DNA of 64,000 bases. It comes from Polynucleobacter acidiphobus. Its GTDB lineage: Bacteria > Pseudomonadota > Gammaproteobacteria > Burkholderiales > Burkholderiaceae. This document shows positions 47,453 through 57,618 of the stretch, in pieces. The position numbers were made by a program, and so were the translations under genes. A model generated the notes under the pieces. That model was not told the origin of the DNA and searched no databases. It saw nothing but the letters and a program-made list of their open reading frames with translations. The stretch lies in NCBI RefSeq assembly GCF_003065385.1, contig NZ_CP023277.1, positions 1 to 64,000 of the forward strand, read 5' to 3'. The stretch's first letter is position 1, and each line of letters opens with the position of its first letter.

Positions 47453-47923
47453 ATGCCGCGTCGTCGCGAAGTCCCGAAACGGGAAATTCTTCCTGACCCA
47501 AAATTTGGGAATGTGGAAGTTGCTAAGTTCATGAACGTCTTAATGCTTGACGGCAAAAAGTCCGTTGCAGAGCGCATCGTCTATGGTGCCTTTGAACACA
47601 TTGAGAAAAAAGCCAATAAAGAGCCCCTCGAGATTTTCTCGACTGCCATGGGAAATGTAAAACCCATGGTTGAAGTCAAAAGTCGCCGGGTTGGCGGCGC
47701 CAACTATCAGGTGCCCGTTGAAGTTCGTCCATCGCGTCGATCTGCATTGGCAATGCGTTGGCTAAGAGAGGCTGCCAAGAAGCGTGGTGAGAAATCTATG
47801 GCACAGCGTTTGGCAAACGAATTACTAGAAGCCGCTGAAGGTCGTGGCGGCGCAATGAAGAAGCGTGAAGAGGTTCATCGTATGGCTGAAGCCAACAAAG
47901 CCTTCTCGCATTTCCGTTTCTAA
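47453..47923 (+). CDS. rpsG: 30S ribosomal protein S7
   Basis: S7 nucleates assembly of the 30S head and binds the str mRNA in E. coli. The 156-residue product has [19 protein letters not shown] at the start, [23 protein letters not shown] near residue 24 (abridged: [16 protein letters not shown]), and the C-terminal [19 protein letters not shown] precedes the ATG. It is the second gene of the str operon. Confidence 0.98.
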   Translation: MPRRREVPKREILPDPKFGNVEVAKFMNVLMLDGKKSVAERIVYGAFEHIEKKANKEPLEIFSTAMGNVKPMVEVKSRRVGGANYQVPVEVRPSRRSALAMRWLREAAKKRGEKSMAQRLANELLEAAEGRGGAMKKREEVHRMAEANKAFSHFRF

Positions 47924-47946
47924 CGCTCTAACCGAAAGAGGAAAAA

Positions 47947-50049
47947 GTGGCACGTAAAACCCCCATTGAGCGCTATCGAAATATTGGTATCTCTGCACAC
48001 ATTGATGCTGGCAAAACAACTACGACAGAACGCGTGTTGTTTTATACCGGCGTAAATCACAAAATTGGCGAAGTTCATGATGGCGCTGCCACGATGGACT
48101 GGATGGAGCAAGAGCAAGAGCGTGGGATTACCATCACCTCAGCTGCTACCACCGCCTTCTGGAAAGGCATGGCCGGAAATTATCCAGAGCATCGTATCAA
48201 CATCATTGATACGCCAGGGCACGTTGACTTCACGATTGAGGTGGAGCGCTCAATGCGTGTATTGGATGGCGCTTGCATGGTTTACTGTGCGGTGGGCGGA
48301 GTTCAGCCGCAGTCTGAGACCGTTTGGCGTCAAGCGAATAAATACAAAGTGCCACGTTTAGCCTTTGTGAACAAAATGGATCGTACCGGTGCTAACTTCT
48401 TTAAGGTCTACGACCAGATGAGATCGCGCCTAAAGGCAAACCCGATTCCGATCCAGGTTCCAATTGGTGCTGAAGAAAATTTCCAGGGCGTGATTGACTT
48501 GATCAAGATGAAAGCCATCATTTGGGATGATGCTTCTCAGGGAACTAAGTTTGAGTACGGTGATATCCCTGCTGAATTGAAAGAAACCGCTGAAGAGTGG
48601 CGCGAGAAAATGCTTGAGGCTGCGGCTGAGAGCTCTGAGGAAATGATGGACAAGTACCTTGGCGGCGAAACCCTGACAGAGGAAGACATCAAGAAGGCAC
48701 TCCGTCAACGGACCATCGCTGGTGAAATCGTTCCGATGCTTTGTGGCAGCGCTTTCAAAAATAAAGGCGTTCAAGCAATGTTGGATGCGGTTGTTGATTT
48801 CTTGCCCTCGCCCGTTGATATTCCTCCGGTCAAAGGCGAAAAAGAAGACGGTAGTGAAACCAGTCGTAAAGCCAGTGACGATGAAAAGTTCTCGGCACTC
48901 GCATTTAAGATCATGACCGATCCATTTGTGGGCCAGTTAATTTTCTTCCGCGTTTACTCTGGCGTTGTAAATTCTGGTGACACCATTTACAACCCCATCA
49001 AGGGTAAGAAGGAGCGGATTGGTCGTCTTTTACAGATGCACGCTAATCAACGCGAAGAAATTAAGGAAGTTCGTGCTGGCGATATCGCCGCTGCAGTTGG
49101 TTTAAAAGAAGCCACCACTGGCGAAACCCTTTGCGACCCAGATAATATTTTGATTTTAGAGCGTATGGTGTTCCCAGAGCCTGTTATTTCTCAGGCTGTT
49201 GAGCCAAAAACCAAGGCTGACCAAGAGAAGATGGGCTTAGCTCTCAATCGCCTTGCACAAGAAGACCCATCGTTCCGCGTGAAGACCGATGAAGAGTCTG
49301 GCCAGACCATTATTTCTGGAATGGGCGAGTTGCACCTTGAAATTATTGTTGATCGCATGAAACGCGAGTTCGGCGTTGAGGCAACGGTTGGTAAACCACA
49401 AGTTGCTTATCGCGAAACGATTCGTAAGGTTTGTGATGAAATCGAAGGCAAGTTTGTTAAGCAATCGGGTGGCCGTGGTCAGTATGGTCACGTGGTATTG
49501 AAACTTGAGCCACAAGATCCAGGTAAGGGCTTTGAGTTTGTCGATGCAATCAAAGGCGGTGTCGTTCCACGTGAATACATCCCTGCTGTTGAAAAGGGTA
49601 TCGTTGAAACACTCAATGCTGGAGTCCTTGCTGGCTACCCAGTCGTAGACGTAAAGGCAACGCTGTTCTTTGGTTCCTACCACGATGTTGACTCGAATGA
49701 GAACGCATTCAAAATGGCGGCCTCGATGGCATTCAAGGATGGTATGCGTAAAGCAACTCCAGTTCTGCTTGAGCCAATGATGGCAGTAGAAGTTGAGACT
49801 CCTGAAGATTTCATGGGTAACGTCATGGGTGATTTATCGTCTCGTCGCGGCATTATGCAGGGCATGGATGACATCCCTGGTGGCGGCAAGATTGTGCGCG
49901 CTGAGGTTCCCCTTGCAGAAATGTTTGGATACTCAACCGGCTTGCGCTCATTAACGCAAGGCCGCGCCACATACACCATGGAATTTAAGCATTACTCAGA
50001 AGCACCGAAGAACGTCGCTGATGCTGTCATTGCGGCAAAAGCAAAGTAA
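47947..50049 (+). CDS. fusA: Elongation factor G
   Basis: EF-G drives translocation of tRNA and mRNA on the ribosome. The 700-residue product has five domains. G1 [13 protein letters not shown] lies near residue 17, G2 [13 protein letters not shown] near 59, G3 [14 protein letters not shown] near 88, and G4 NKMD near 141. Domains II-V follow, ending in a conserved [13 protein letters not shown]. It starts with GTG following GAGGAAAAA and is third in the str operon. Confidence 0.98.
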   Translation: MARKTPIERYRNIGISAHIDAGKTTTTERVLFYTGVNHKIGEVHDGAATMDWMEQEQERGITITSAATTAFWKGMAGNYPEHRINIIDTPGHVDFTIEVERSMRVLDGACMVYCAVGGVQPQSETVWRQANKYKVPRLAFVNKMDRTGANFFKVYDQMRSRLKANPIPIQVPIGAEENFQGVIDLIKMKAIIWDDASQGTKFEYGDIPAELKETAEEWREKMLEAAAESSEEMMDKYLGGETLTEEDIKKALRQRTIAGEIVPMLCGSAFKNKGVQAMLDAVVDFLPSPVDIPPVKGEKEDGSETSRKASDDEKFSALAFKIMTDPFVGQLIFFRVYSGVVNSGDTIYNPIKGKKERIGRLLQMHANQREEIKEVRAGDIAAAVGLKEATTGETLCDPDNILILERMVFPEPVISQAVEPKTKADQEKMGLALNRLAQEDPSFRVKTDEESGQTIISGMGELHLEIIVDRMKREFGVEATVGKPQVAYRETIRKVCDEIEGKFVKQSGGRGQYGHVVLKLEPQDPGKGFEFVDAIKGGVVPREYIPAVEKGIVETLNAGVLAGYPVVDVKATLFFGSYHDVDSNENAFKMAASMAFKDGMRKATPVLLEPMMAVEVETPEDFMGNVMGDLSSRRGIMQGMDDIPGGGKIVRAEVPLAEMFGYSTGLRSLTQGRATYTMEFKHYSEAPKNVADAVIAAKAK

Positions 50050-50076
50050 TTTTTTGAACATTGATTAGCTAAATAA

Positions 50077-51279
50077 AAGGCACCCAAAATGGCAAAAGAA
50101 AAATTTGAACGGACTAAACCCCATGTGAACGTTGGCACCATTGGTCACGTCGACCACGGTAAGACCACCTTAACTGCAGCAATCACCACCGTGCTCTCCA
50201 AGCTCTTTGGTGGCGAAGCAAAAGCCTACGATCAGATCGATGCGGCTCCTGAAGAGAAGGCCCGTGGTATTACGATTAATACCGCCCACGTTGAGTACGA
50301 GACCAAGAACCGTCACTACGCCCACGTCGATTGCCCAGGCCACGCCGACTATGTGAAGAACATGATTACCGGTGCTGCCCAGATGGACGGCGCTATTTTG
50401 GTGGTCTCGGCTGCCGATGGTCCGATGCCCCAAACCCGTGAGCACATCCTCTTGGCCCGCCAAGTGGGCGTGCCTTACATCATCGTGTTTATGAACAAAT
50501 GCGATATGGTGGATGACGCTGAACTCTTAGAGCTCGTAGAGATGGAAGTGCGTGAGCTGCTCTCCAAGTACGAGTTCCCAGGCGACGATACCCCCATCGT
50601 CAAGGGCTCTGCCAAGCTCGCCTTAGAAGGCGACAAGGGTGAGTTGGGCGAAGGCGCCATCATGAAGCTTGCCGAAGCCTTAGATAGCTATATCCCCAAT
50701 CCTGAGCGTGCGATTGATGGCGCATTCTTGATGCCAGTCGAAGACGTGTTCTCGATCTCCGGTCGTGGCACCGTGGTGACCGGTCGTGTCGAGCGCGGCA
50801 TTGTAAAAGTCGGTGAAGAGATTGAGATCGTGGGTATTAAGCCAACGCTGAAGACCACCTGCACTGGCGTCGAGATGTTCCGTAAACTGCTCGACCAAGG
50901 TCAAGCCGGTGATAACGTCGGTATCCTCTTGCGCGGTACTAAGCGCGAGGAAGTCGAGCGTGGCCAAGTATTAGCCAAGCCCGGCTCGATTACTCCCCAC
51001 ACCCACTTTACCGCTGAGGTTTATGTGTTGTCCAAAGATGAAGGCGGTCGTCACACCCCCTTCTTTAACAACTACCGTCCTCAGTTTTACTTCCGTACCA
51101 CCGATGTCACTGGCTCGATTGAGTTGCCAAAGGACAAAGAGATGGTGATGCCTGGCGATAACGTCACCATCACCGTGAAGCTCATTGCCCCCATCGCGAT
51201 GGAAGAGGGCTTGCGCTTTGCAATCCGTGAAGGCGGTCGTACCGTCGGTGCGGGTGTGGTTGCGAAGATTTTGGCTTAA
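50077..51279 (+). repeat. tuf repeat, copy 2
   Basis: The second copy of the 1,203-bp block also found at 33447-34649. It includes the tuf coding sequence and 12 bp before the ATG, and identity ends at the stop codon. The copies are 16,630 bp apart in direct orientation. Confidence 0.9.
50089..51279 (+). CDS. tuf: Elongation factor Tu, copy 2
   Basis: This copy of EF-Tu sits at the E. coli tufA position, last in the str operon after fusA. The 396-residue product has the same GTPase motifs as copy 1, and every residue is identical. The two genes keep different upstream contexts (fusA here, tRNA-Thr there) and different downstream ones (rpsJ here, tRNA-Trp there). Perfect nucleotide identity bounded at the gene ends suggests recent gene conversion. 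GGCACCC before the ATG is an atypical ribosome-binding site. Confidence 0.98.
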   Translation: MAKEKFERTKPHVNVGTIGHVDHGKTTLTAAITTVLSKLFGGEAKAYDQIDAAPEEKARGITINTAHVEYETKNRHYAHVDCPGHADYVKNMITGAAQMDGAILVVSAADGPMPQTREHILLARQVGVPYIIVFMNKCDMVDDAELLELVEMEVRELLSKYEFPGDDTPIVKGSAKLALEGDKGELGEGAIMKLAEALDSYIPNPERAIDGAFLMPVEDVFSISGRGTVVTGRVERGIVKVGEEIEIVGIKPTLKTTCTGVEMFRKLLDQGQAGDNVGILLRGTKREEVERGQVLAKPGSITPHTHFTAEVYVLSKDEGGRHTPFFNNYRPQFYFRTTDVTGSIELPKDKEMVMPGDNVTITVKLIAPIAMEEGLRFAIREGGRTVGAGVVAKILA

Positions 51280-51377
51280 TTGTTTTGCACGATTGGGAAT
51301 ATTTGTGCTGCAGATATTCCCTTGCTCTTTAGTTGGATGATTAACGCGGCAGCACCGCACTGCTCTTTGGAATAACT

Positions 51378-51689
51378 ATGCAAAACCAGAAAATTAGAAT
51401 TCGTTTGAAGGCATTTGATTATCGATTGATCGACCAATCCGCCGCCGAGATTGTCGATACTGCGAAGCGCACTGGCGCAGTTGTCAAGGGCCCAATTCCT
51501 TTGCCAACCCGCATTGAGCGTTTTGATTTGTTACGTTCTCCCCATGTGAACAAGACTTCACGGGATCAGATGGAGATCCGTACGCACCTCCGTTTGATGG
51601 ATATTGTCGATCCTACCGAGAAAACGGTAGACGCCCTGATGAAGTTGGATTTGCCTGCTGGCGTGGATGTTGAAATCAAGCTGCAGTAA
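51378..51689 (+). CDS. rpsJ: 30S ribosomal protein S10
   Basis: S10 is both a 30S head protein and NusE, the transcription antitermination partner of NusB. The 103-residue product has [18 protein letters not shown] at the start and the conserved [17 protein letters not shown] loop near residue 47. It lies 98 bp after tuf copy 2. No strong promoter separates them, while a good one comes after rpsJ, so rpsJ may be read with the str operon. Confidence 0.98.
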   Translation: MQNQKIRIRLKAFDYRLIDQSAAEIVDTAKRTGAVVKGPIPLPTRIERFDLLRSPHVNKTSRDQMEIRTHLRLMDIVDPTEKTVDALMKLDLPAGVDVEIKLQ

Positions 51690-51707
51690 GCTAGATTGCG
51701 CAAAAGT

Positions 51708-51736
51708 TTGTTAGTTTTGCCTTTTTAGGCTAGAAT
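51708..51736 (+). promoter_or_regulatory. Promoter upstream of rplC
   Basis: TTGTTA (51708-51713; four of six) is followed after 17 bp by TAGAAT (51731-51736). The downstream sequence AAGGCTTTTCGT (51739-51750) is shared with the rplN promoter region, with one mismatch. The 184-bp rpsJ-rplC spacer also has an AT-rich leader and a GCTGAC/GTCAGC hairpin (51840-51859) just before the rplC ribosome-binding site. Confidence 0.6.
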
Positions 51737-51873
51737 TGAAGGCTTTTCGTAGTTTTGAAAAGCATATTTTGTAGTATATAAATTGTAAGTGCTTGTTTTA
51801 TATAAATATTTTTATTTAAACAGGTTAAATTAAATTTCCGCTGACCAATCGAAGTCAGCATTGGAGTAAGAAT

Positions 51874-52524
51874 ATGAGCTTAGGCTTGATCGGCCGTAAG
51901 GTCGGCATGACCCGTCTGTTTACGGATGAAGGGGAAGCAATTCCTGTCACCGTGATTGATGTGAGCGATAACCGGGTTGCTCAAGTAAAAACCCAGGCAG
52001 CGGATGGCTATGATGCCGTTCAGTTGGCTCACGGAACACGCCGCGCTAGCCGCGTGACCAAGGCGATGGCCGGACACTTTGCAAAAGCAGGTGTGATGGC
52101 TGGCAATGCCTTAAATGAATTTCATGTGGATGCTGAAAAATTGGCCGAGATGAAGCCTGGCCAAGTTGTCGGTGTTGATGTTTTTGCCGCCGGTCAAAAG
52201 GTGGATGTGCAAGGCGTTACGATCGGTAAGGGCTACGCTGGAACGATTAAGCGCTATCACTTTGCGTCAGGTCGTGCGAGCCATGGTAACTCTCGTTCAC
52301 ATAATGTTCCAGGTTCTATTGGTATGGCGCAAGATCCAGGCCGCGTTTTTCCTGGTAAGCGCATGACCGGTCATTTGGGTGATGTAACCCGTACCGTTCA
52401 AAATCTCGTGATTGCTCGCATTGATGCAGAGCGCAATCTAATTATGGTCAAGGGCGCTATACCTGGTGCTCCTGGTGGAAAAGTACTTGTTACTCCAGCT
52501 GTTAAAGCTGTAGCCAAGAAATAA
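51874..52524 (+). CDS. rplC: 50S ribosomal protein L3
   Basis: L3 binds near the peptidyl transferase centre and helps start 50S assembly. The 216-residue product begins [20 protein letters not shown]. It has the signature [21 protein letters not shown] near residue 130 (abridged: [16 protein letters not shown]), followed by [25 protein letters not shown] precedes the ATG. It is the first gene after the promoter-like spacer and leads the S10-type cluster. Confidence 0.98.
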   Translation: MSLGLIGRKVGMTRLFTDEGEAIPVTVIDVSDNRVAQVKTQAADGYDAVQLAHGTRRASRVTKAMAGHFAKAGVMAGNALNEFHVDAEKLAEMKPGQVVGVDVFAAGQKVDVQGVTIGKGYAGTIKRYHFASGRASHGNSRSHNVPGSIGMAQDPGRVFPGKRMTGHLGDVTRTVQNLVIARIDAERNLIMVKGAIPGAPGGKVLVTPAVKAVAKK

Positions 52525-52533
52525 GGAGAAGAC

Positions 52534-53154
52534 ATGGAACTCAAACTTCTCCAAGATAACGGTCAGCTAGGCGCTGGTGTGCAAGCCTCACCCGAAGTAT
52601 TTGAGCGTGAGTACAACGAAGCCTTGGTTCATCAAATCGTCGTTGCTTATCAGGCGAATGCGCGAAGTGGTAATCGTGCCCAGAAGGATCGTGAGCAAGT
52701 TAAGCACAGTACGAAAAAACCATGGCGTCAAAAAGGTACTGGCCGTGCTCGTGCTGGTATGAGCTCTTCGCCATTGTGGCGCGGAGGCGGTCGGATATTC
52801 CCGAACTCCCCAGAAGAAAATTTCTCGCATAAGGTCAACAAGAAAATGTATCGCGCTGGTATGCGCTCGATCCTTTCTCAGTTAGCGCGCGAAGGTCGTT
52901 TAAATGTCGTTGACCAATTTAATTTGGATGCGCCCAAGACAAAGTTGTTGGCTGAAAAAGTCAAGGGCATGGGTCTTGAGTCCGTGTTAATTATTTTGGA
53001 TGAGGTGAGCGAGAATCTTTATCTTGCTTCCCGCAATTTGCATAAAGTTGCTGTGGTTGAGCCTCAACATGCAGATCCCTTGTCATTAGTTCAGTTTCAA
53101 AAAGTATTGGTGAGCAAGGCAGCGATCGCCAAGATGGAGGAGTTGCTGAAATGA
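52534..53154 (+). CDS. rplD: 50S ribosomal protein L4
   Basis: L4 lines the peptide exit tunnel and, in E. coli, represses the S10 operon. The 206-residue product has the extended-loop signature [14 protein letters not shown] near residue 63, then [16 protein letters not shown]. The GGAGAAG before the ATG overlaps the end of rplC. The stop overlaps the rplW start by 4 bp. Confidence 0.98.
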   Translation: MELKLLQDNGQLGAGVQASPEVFEREYNEALVHQIVVAYQANARSGNRAQKDREQVKHSTKKPWRQKGTGRARAGMSSSPLWRGGGRIFPNSPEENFSHKVNKKMYRAGMRSILSQLAREGRLNVVDQFNLDAPKTKLLAEKVKGMGLESVLIILDEVSENLYLASRNLHKVAVVEPQHADPLSLVQFQKVLVSKAAIAKMEELLK

Positions 53155-53465
53155 GCCAAACACGTAAAAACGATCATCGTCTCATGCAGATTTTGCTTGG
53201 ACCCATTGTTTCTGAAAAAGCAACGATGGTGGCTGAAAAGAATGAGCAAGTGATTTTCCAAGTTGCGCGCGATGCAAACAAGCTCGATGTGAAGCAAGCG
53301 GTTGAATTGCTTTTCAAAGTTCAAGTGGAGTCTGTGCAAATCGTTAATCAAAAAGGTAAGCCAAAGCGCTTTGGCCGATTTGAGGGTCGACGCGATCACG
53401 CCAAGAAGGCCTATGTCAATCTGAAGCCTGGTCAAGAAATTAACTTTGAAGCGGAGGCAAATTAA
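53151..53465 (+). CDS. rplW: 50S ribosomal protein L23
   Basis: L23 sits at the tunnel exit and docks signal recognition particle and trigger factor. The 104-residue product has [21 protein letters not shown] near residue 10 (abridged [12 protein letters not shown]) and a C-terminal [21 protein letters not shown] (abridged [15 protein letters not shown]). The ATG overlaps the rplD stop, and rplB begins 2 bp after its own stop. Confidence 0.97.
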   Translation: MSQTRKNDHRLMQILLGPIVSEKATMVAEKNEQVIFQVARDANKLDVKQAVELLFKVQVESVQIVNQKGKPKRFGRFEGRRDHAKKAYVNLKPGQEINFEAEAN

Positions 53466-53467
53466 TT

Positions 53468-54298
53468 ATGCCGCTCATGAAAACTAAACCGACCTCACCA
53501 GGTCGTCGTTCAATGGTAAAGGTGGTCAATCCTGATCTGCACAAAGGCAAGCCTTTCGCAGCATTGGTTGAGCCCCAGTTCCAAAAAGCTGGTCGTAACA
53601 ATAATGGCCACATTACAACTCGTCATAAGGGCGGTGGTCATAAGCATCACTACCGCATGGTTGACTTTAAGCGCAACGATAAAGATGGTATCGCCGCTAA
53701 GGTAGAGCGCCTAGAATACGATCCAAACCGTAGTGCGAATATTGCTCTCCTGGTCTTTGCGGACGGTGAGCGTCGTTACATCATTGCGTCCAAGGGGATG
53801 ACGGTTGGACAGCAGGTAATGAACGGTGCTGAGGCTCCGATCAAAGCAGGAAATAATTTACCGATTCGTAATATTCCAATTGGTAGCACGATCCATTGTG
53901 TAGAGATGTTGCCTGGAAAGGGTGCGCAAATCGCCCGCTCCGCTGGTAGTTCAGCAGTTTTGTTAGCACGCGAAGGTGTGTATGGCCAAGTTCGTTTGCG
54001 CTCCGGTGAAGTACGTCGTATTTTGATCGATTGCCGTGCCACCATTGGTGAAGTTGGCAATGAAGAGCATAGCTTGCGTCAGATTGGTAAAGCAGGTGCA
54101 ACCCGTTGGCGCGGTATTCGCCCAACAGTTCGCGGTGTAGCTATGAACCCAATCGACCACCCACATGGTGGTGGCGAAGGCCGAACCGGTGAAGGCCGTG
54201 TACCAGTCTCTCCATGGGGAACCCCAACGAAGGGCTATCGTACCCGTCGCAATAAACGTACAACGACCATGATTGTTCAGCGTCGTCAAAAGCGTTAA
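53468..54298 (+). CDS. rplB: 50S ribosomal protein L2
   Basis: L2 is needed for subunit joining and peptidyl transfer. The 276-residue product begins [19 protein letters not shown]. It contains [20 protein letters not shown] near residue 43 and [20 protein letters not shown] near 220 with the conserved histidine (abridged here to [13 protein letters not shown]). The C-terminus is strongly basic. It follows rplW by 2 bp. Confidence 0.98.
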   Translation: MPLMKTKPTSPGRRSMVKVVNPDLHKGKPFAALVEPQFQKAGRNNNGHITTRHKGGGHKHHYRMVDFKRNDKDGIAAKVERLEYDPNRSANIALLVFADGERRYIIASKGMTVGQQVMNGAEAPIKAGNNLPIRNIPIGSTIHCVEMLPGKGAQIARSAGSSAVLLAREGVYGQVRLRSGEVRRILIDCRATIGEVGNEEHSLRQIGKAGATRWRGIRPTVRGVAMNPIDHPHGGGEGRTGEGRVPVSPWGTPTKGYRTRRNKRTTTMIVQRRQKR

Positions 54299-54316
54299 TG
54301 GATAAGGAATAGATAA

Positions 54317-54595
54317 ATGACTCGTTCTGCGAAAAAAGGTCCTTTCTGCGATGCTAGCCTTGTAAAAAAGGTTGAGACCGCTCAGGCCAATAAAGATAAG
54401 AAGCCAATTAAGACATGGTCACGTCGTTCGACCATTCTTCCTGACTTCATTGGATTAACCATTGCTGTTCACAACGGTAAACAGCACGTTCCAGTCTATG
54501 TTTCTGAAAACATGGTTGGACACAAGCTTGGTGAGTTTGCTTTGACACGCACGTTCAAAGGACACTCTGCCGACAAGAAAGTAGTGAAGAAGTAA
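54317..54595 (+). CDS. rpsS: 30S ribosomal protein S19
   Basis: S19 is in the head of the 30S subunit, contacting S13 and the A-site side. The 92-residue product has [20 protein letters not shown] and the signature [21 protein letters not shown] (abridged [14 protein letters not shown]) near residue 60. The family norm is about 92 residues. Typical place between rplB and rplV. Confidence 0.98.
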   Translation: MTRSAKKGPFCDASLVKKVETAQANKDKKPIKTWSRRSTILPDFIGLTIAVHNGKQHVPVYVSENMVGHKLGEFALTRTFKGHSADKKVVKK

Positions 54596-54605
54596 GGGGA
54601 TGATG

Positions 54606-54935
54606 ATGGAAGTTAAAGCTATTCACCGCGGCGCACGAATTTCTGCCCAAAAAACACGTTTAGTGGCAGATCAAATTCGTGGTTTGCCGATTTCTCGCGC
54701 TATGAACATTTTGAATTTCAGCCCCAAAAAAGCTGCTTTCATCATGAAGAAGGTGGTTGAATCCGCCATCGCTAATGCTGAGCACAATAAAGGTGCCGAC
54801 ATTGATGAGCTCAAAGTGTCCGCTGTGATTGTTGATAAAGCAACGTCATTAAAGCGTTTTACTGCTCGCGCCAAAGGCCGCGGTAACCGTATTGAGAAAC
54901 AAAGTTGTCACATTAGCGTGACCTTGAGTAATTAA
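54606..54935 (+). CDS. rplV: 50S ribosomal protein L22
   Basis: L22 lines the exit tunnel beside L4. The product has 109 residues from ATG 54606 ([20 protein letters not shown]). Three consecutive ATGs at 54600, 54603 and 54606 are in frame. The last gives the best spacing from AAGGGG and the usual N-terminus. The C-terminal signature [20 protein letters not shown] is present. It is tightly packed between rpsS and rpsC. Confidence 0.97.
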   Translation: MEVKAIHRGARISAQKTRLVADQIRGLPISRAMNILNFSPKKAAFIMKKVVESAIANAEHNKGADIDELKVSAVIVDKATSLKRFTARAKGRGNRIEKQSCHISVTLSN

Positions 54936-54943
54936 GGAAAGAC

Positions 54944-55786
54944 ATGGGCCAAAAAATTAATCCAAATGGATTTCGTCTATCGGTAAGCCGTAACTGGACA
55001 TCCCGTTGGTATGCCAATAGCAATGATTTTGCCAACATGCTTAAAGAGGATGTTGAGGTTCGTAATTACTTGAAGAAGAAGCTAAAGAATGCTTCTGTTA
55101 GCAAGGTTTTAATTGAGCGTCCTGCTAAGAACGCACGAATCACCATTTTTAGTTCGCGTCCTGGCGTCGTGATTGGTAAGAAGGGTGAGGATATTGAGGT
55201 TCTCCGTAAAGAATTGCAAAAACGGATGGGCGTTCCGGTTCATGTCAATATTGAAGAGATTCGTAAGCCCGAAGTGGATGCTCAGTTGATTGCGGACTCG
55301 ATCACTCAGCAGCTTGAAAAGCGCATTATGTTCCGTCGTGCCATGAAGCGTGCGATGCAAAGTGCCATGCGTCTTGGTGCTCAGGGCATCAAGATTATGT
55401 CCTCTGGCCGTTTGAATGGCGCTGAAATTGCGCGCCGCGAATGGTATCGCGAGGGCCGCGTTCCACTCCATACTTTGAAAGCGGATATTGATTACGCTAC
55501 TTCAGAGGCAGAAACAACATACGGCATTATTGGCGTTAAAGTCTGGGTTTATAAGGGCGACACCTTAGGTCGTGGCGCAGACGCGCAATTGACTCAAAAT
55601 GCGGCACCAGAAGCCCCAGTTGCTGAAGAGAAAAAACCACGTCGCGCACCAGCAAAGACTGTGCGTCGCGCAGCCGGCGCTGATTCCTCAGCGAAGCCCG
55701 GTGAAGAGAAGCCAGCGGTGAAGCCCACTGTAAAGCGGGTTCGTAAAGCCACCGCCAGCACAGAAACGAAGAAGGCAGGAGAGTAA
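54944..55786 (+). CDS. rpsC: 30S ribosomal protein S3, with long basic tail
   Basis: S3 lines the mRNA entry channel and helps the ribosome unwind mRNA. The 280-residue product has [20 protein letters not shown], the KH-type [18 protein letters not shown] near residue 75, and GWY-type [19 protein letters not shown] near 164. It continues about 60 residues beyond the E. coli chain (233 residues) in an Ala/Pro/Lys/Glu-rich, probably disordered tail (about 225-280). Such tails vary among betaproteobacteria. Confidence 0.97.
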   Translation: MGQKINPNGFRLSVSRNWTSRWYANSNDFANMLKEDVEVRNYLKKKLKNASVSKVLIERPAKNARITIFSSRPGVVIGKKGEDIEVLRKELQKRMGVPVHVNIEEIRKPEVDAQLIADSITQQLEKRIMFRRAMKRAMQSAMRLGAQGIKIMSSGRLNGAEIARREWYREGRVPLHTLKADIDYATSEAETTYGIIGVKVWVYKGDTLGRGADAQLTQNAAPEAPVAEEKKPRRAPAKTVRRAAGADSSAKPGEEKPAVKPTVKRVRKATASTETKKAGE

Positions 55787-55788
55787 GC

Positions 55789-56205
55789 ATGCTGCAACCA
55801 AAGCGTCGCAAATATCGTAAAGAACAAAAAGGTCGCAACACTGGTGTCGCAACACGTGGCAGTTCGGTTGCCTTCGGTGATTTTGGTTTGAAGGCGGTTG
55901 GCCGCGGTCGTTTAACGGCGCGTCAAATTGAATCTGCGCGTCGTGCAATGACCCGTCACATCAAGCGCGGTGGAAGAATCTGGATCCGCATTTTCCCAGA
56001 CAAGCCAATTTCACAAAAGCCCGCTGAAGTGCGTATGGGTAACGGAAAAGGTAACCCTGAATACTACGTAGCCGAGATTCAGCCAGGTAAGGTTTTGTAC
56101 GAAATGGACGGTGTTGATGAAACTCTTGCAAGAGAGGCATTCCGTCTAGCCGCATCCAAGCTGCCTATTCAAACCACGTTTGTGATTCGTCAAATCGGCG
56201 CTTAA
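55789..56205 (+). CDS. rplP: 50S ribosomal protein L16
   Basis: L16 organises the A-site region of the 50S. The 138-residue product has [19 protein letters not shown] at the start, [15 protein letters not shown], the conserved arginine-rich [21 protein letters not shown] near residue 62 (abridged [18 protein letters not shown]), and [14 protein letters not shown]. It is 2 bp after rpsC. Confidence 0.98.
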   Translation: MLQPKRRKYRKEQKGRNTGVATRGSSVAFGDFGLKAVGRGRLTARQIESARRAMTRHIKRGGRIWIRIFPDKPISQKPAEVRMGNGKGNPEYYVAEIQPGKVLYEMDGVDETLAREAFRLAASKLPIQTTFVIRQIGA

Positions 56206-56218
56206 TCAGGAATCCATC

Positions 56219-56413
56219 ATGAAAAGCAAAGAACTGCAAAGTAAAGATTTAGGTGCTCTTAATCAAGAGCTATCTGAATTGCTAAAAACCCATTTCAAGC
56301 TGCGGATGCAAAAAGCAACTCAGCAACTTCAAAATACCAGTCAATTGGGACAGGTGAAGCGTGATATTGCTCGCGTTAAAACCTTTATCACCCAAAAGAC
56401 TATTCAGAAATAA
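56219..56413 (+). CDS. rpmC: 50S ribosomal protein L29
   Basis: L29 lies by the exit tunnel and binds trigger factor together with L23. The 64-residue helical product has the family pattern [19 protein letters not shown] and the C-terminal [17 protein letters not shown]. It lies in the usual rplP-rpmC-rpsQ order. Some similar proteins are shorter; the length is typical here. Confidence 0.97.
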   Translation: MKSKELQSKDLGALNQELSELLKTHFKLRMQKATQQLQNTSQLGQVKRDIARVKTFITQKTIQK

Positions 56414-56426
56414 TTAGGATCGAGAT

Positions 56427-56696
56427 ATGACAGAAATCTCCAAACCCTTGCGCCGCACCCTGGTTGGTCGAGTCGTTAGCGACAAGATGCAAAAAACGGT
56501 GACTGTTCAAGTTGAGCGTCAAGTGAAGCACCCTGTAATTGGTAAATACGTTGGTAAGTCAAAAAAGTATCACGCACATGATGAGACCAATCAGTACAAG
56601 ATGGGTGACACCGTGGAAATTACTGAAGGCAAGCCAATGGCTAAAACGAAGGCCTGGGTAGTGACCCGATTGGTTGAGGCTTCCAAAGGAATTTAA
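56427..56696 (+). CDS. rpsQ: 30S ribosomal protein S17
   Basis: S17 is a primary 16S-binding OB-fold protein. The 89-residue product has [20 protein letters not shown] near residue 9, [21 protein letters not shown] (abridged [10 protein letters not shown]), and a typical C-terminus. It is the last gene of the S10 part; a promoter-like spacer of 220 bp follows before rplN. Confidence 0.98.
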   Translation: MTEISKPLRRTLVGRVVSDKMQKTVTVQVERQVKHPVIGKYVGKSKKYHAHDETNQYKMGDTVEITEGKPMAKTKAWVVTRLVEASKGI

Positions 56697-56916
56697 GTTG
56701 AAATTTTGACAAGAGATTGTCAAAACACAGTTTTTTGTAGTAGAATCAAAGGCTTTCCGTTATCAAACATGCTAAATGACGGAAACATATAGTTTTATTA
56801 AGTTGTTGATTTATAAGTAATTTTTATTAAATCCGAGCCATGTTGCAGCAATGCGATGGGCTCATAGACGGAACCAAGACTGACGCCATTGGCGTACAAG
56901 TTGGGGATTAGACAAA
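56697..56916 (+). promoter_or_regulatory. rpsQ-rplN spacer with promoter and inverted repeat
   Basis: TTTTGACAA/TTGTCAAAA (56704-56712 and 56717-56725) is a perfect 9-bp inverted repeat with GAGA loop, followed by a six-T run at 56731-56736. The right arm includes TTGTCA (56717-56722), which with TAGAAT (56741-56746) makes a sigma70 promoter with an 18-bp spacer. The hairpin could terminate incoming transcription and the same DNA could start spc transcription. A small ACGCC/GGCGT hairpin (56883-56895) precedes rplN. E. coli also has its spc promoter before rplN. Confidence 0.6.
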
Positions 56917-57285
56917 ATGATTCAGACTGAAAGCAGGTTGCAAGTCGCCGATAACACTGGCGCGAGCGAAGTTTTGTGCATCAAGGTATTGGGCGGCTCA
57001 AAGCGCCGTTATGCCAATATTGGTGACGTGATCAAGGTTAGCGTAAAGGCTGCCGCTCCTCGTGGTCGAGTTAAAAAAGGCGATATTTATAACGCAGTGG
57101 TTGTTCGGACTGCGAAAGGTGTTCGTCGTCCAGACGGCTCCTTAATTAAATTTGATGAGAATGCCGCTGTTTTGCTTAATGCAAAGCTTGAGCCGATCGG
57201 CACCCGCATTTTTGGACCAGTCACGCGTGAGCTACGCACAGAGCGTTTCATGAAGATTGTTTCTCTTGCCCCTGAAGTTATTTAA
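56917..57285 (+). CDS. rplN: 50S ribosomal protein L14
   Basis: L14 lies at the subunit interface and contacts silencing factor RsfS. The 122-residue product begins [21 protein letters not shown]. The family pattern [22 protein letters not shown] lies near residue 29 (abridged [17 protein letters not shown]), and FGPVTRELR lies near the C-terminus. First gene of the spc operon, after a strong promoter-like spacer. Confidence 0.98.
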   Translation: MIQTESRLQVADNTGASEVLCIKVLGGSKRRYANIGDVIKVSVKAAAPRGRVKKGDIYNAVVVRTAKGVRRPDGSLIKFDENAAVLLNAKLEPIGTRIFGPVTRELRTERFMKIVSLAPEVI

Positions 57286-57295
57286 AGAGGTCACT

Positions 57296-57604
57296 ATGAA
57301 AAAGATTCGTAAAGGCGACTCCGTGATTGTTCTGACTGGGCGTGATAAGGGTAAAAAAGGAACGGTTACCGGAATTCTCGAAAACAAATTTGTGGTTGAG
57401 GGCGTGAACATTTACAAAAAGAATGTAAAGCCCAATCCTAATGAGGGAACCACCGGTGGAACCGTTGATAAGACCATGCCCATTGCTGCTTCTAACATTG
57501 CATTGGTTGATGCAAATGGTAAGCCATCCCGCGTCGGCATTAAGTTGGTGGATGGCAAAAAAGTGCGTTATTTAAAAACCACTGGCGCGACGCTTAGCGC
57601 TTAA
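57296..57604 (+). CDS. rplX: 50S ribosomal protein L24
   Basis: L24 is an early-assembly protein near the 5' end of 23S. The 102-residue product from ATG 57296 ([22 protein letters not shown]) contains the KOW motif and [19 protein letters not shown] precedes the ATG. A longer frame starting within rplN is not credible. It follows rplN by 10 bp. Confidence 0.97.
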   Translation: MKKIRKGDSVIVLTGRDKGKKGTVTGILENKFVVEGVNIYKKNVKPNPNEGTTGGTVDKTMPIAASNIALVDANGKPSRVGIKLVDGKKVRYLKTTGATLSA

Positions 57605-57618
57605 GGTTCGGAGAAATT

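Noticed and set aside
57257..57295. TTG-start extension of rplX into rplN
   Set aside because: L24 begins at ATG 57296 with a ribosome-binding site; the extension overlaps rplN in another frame.
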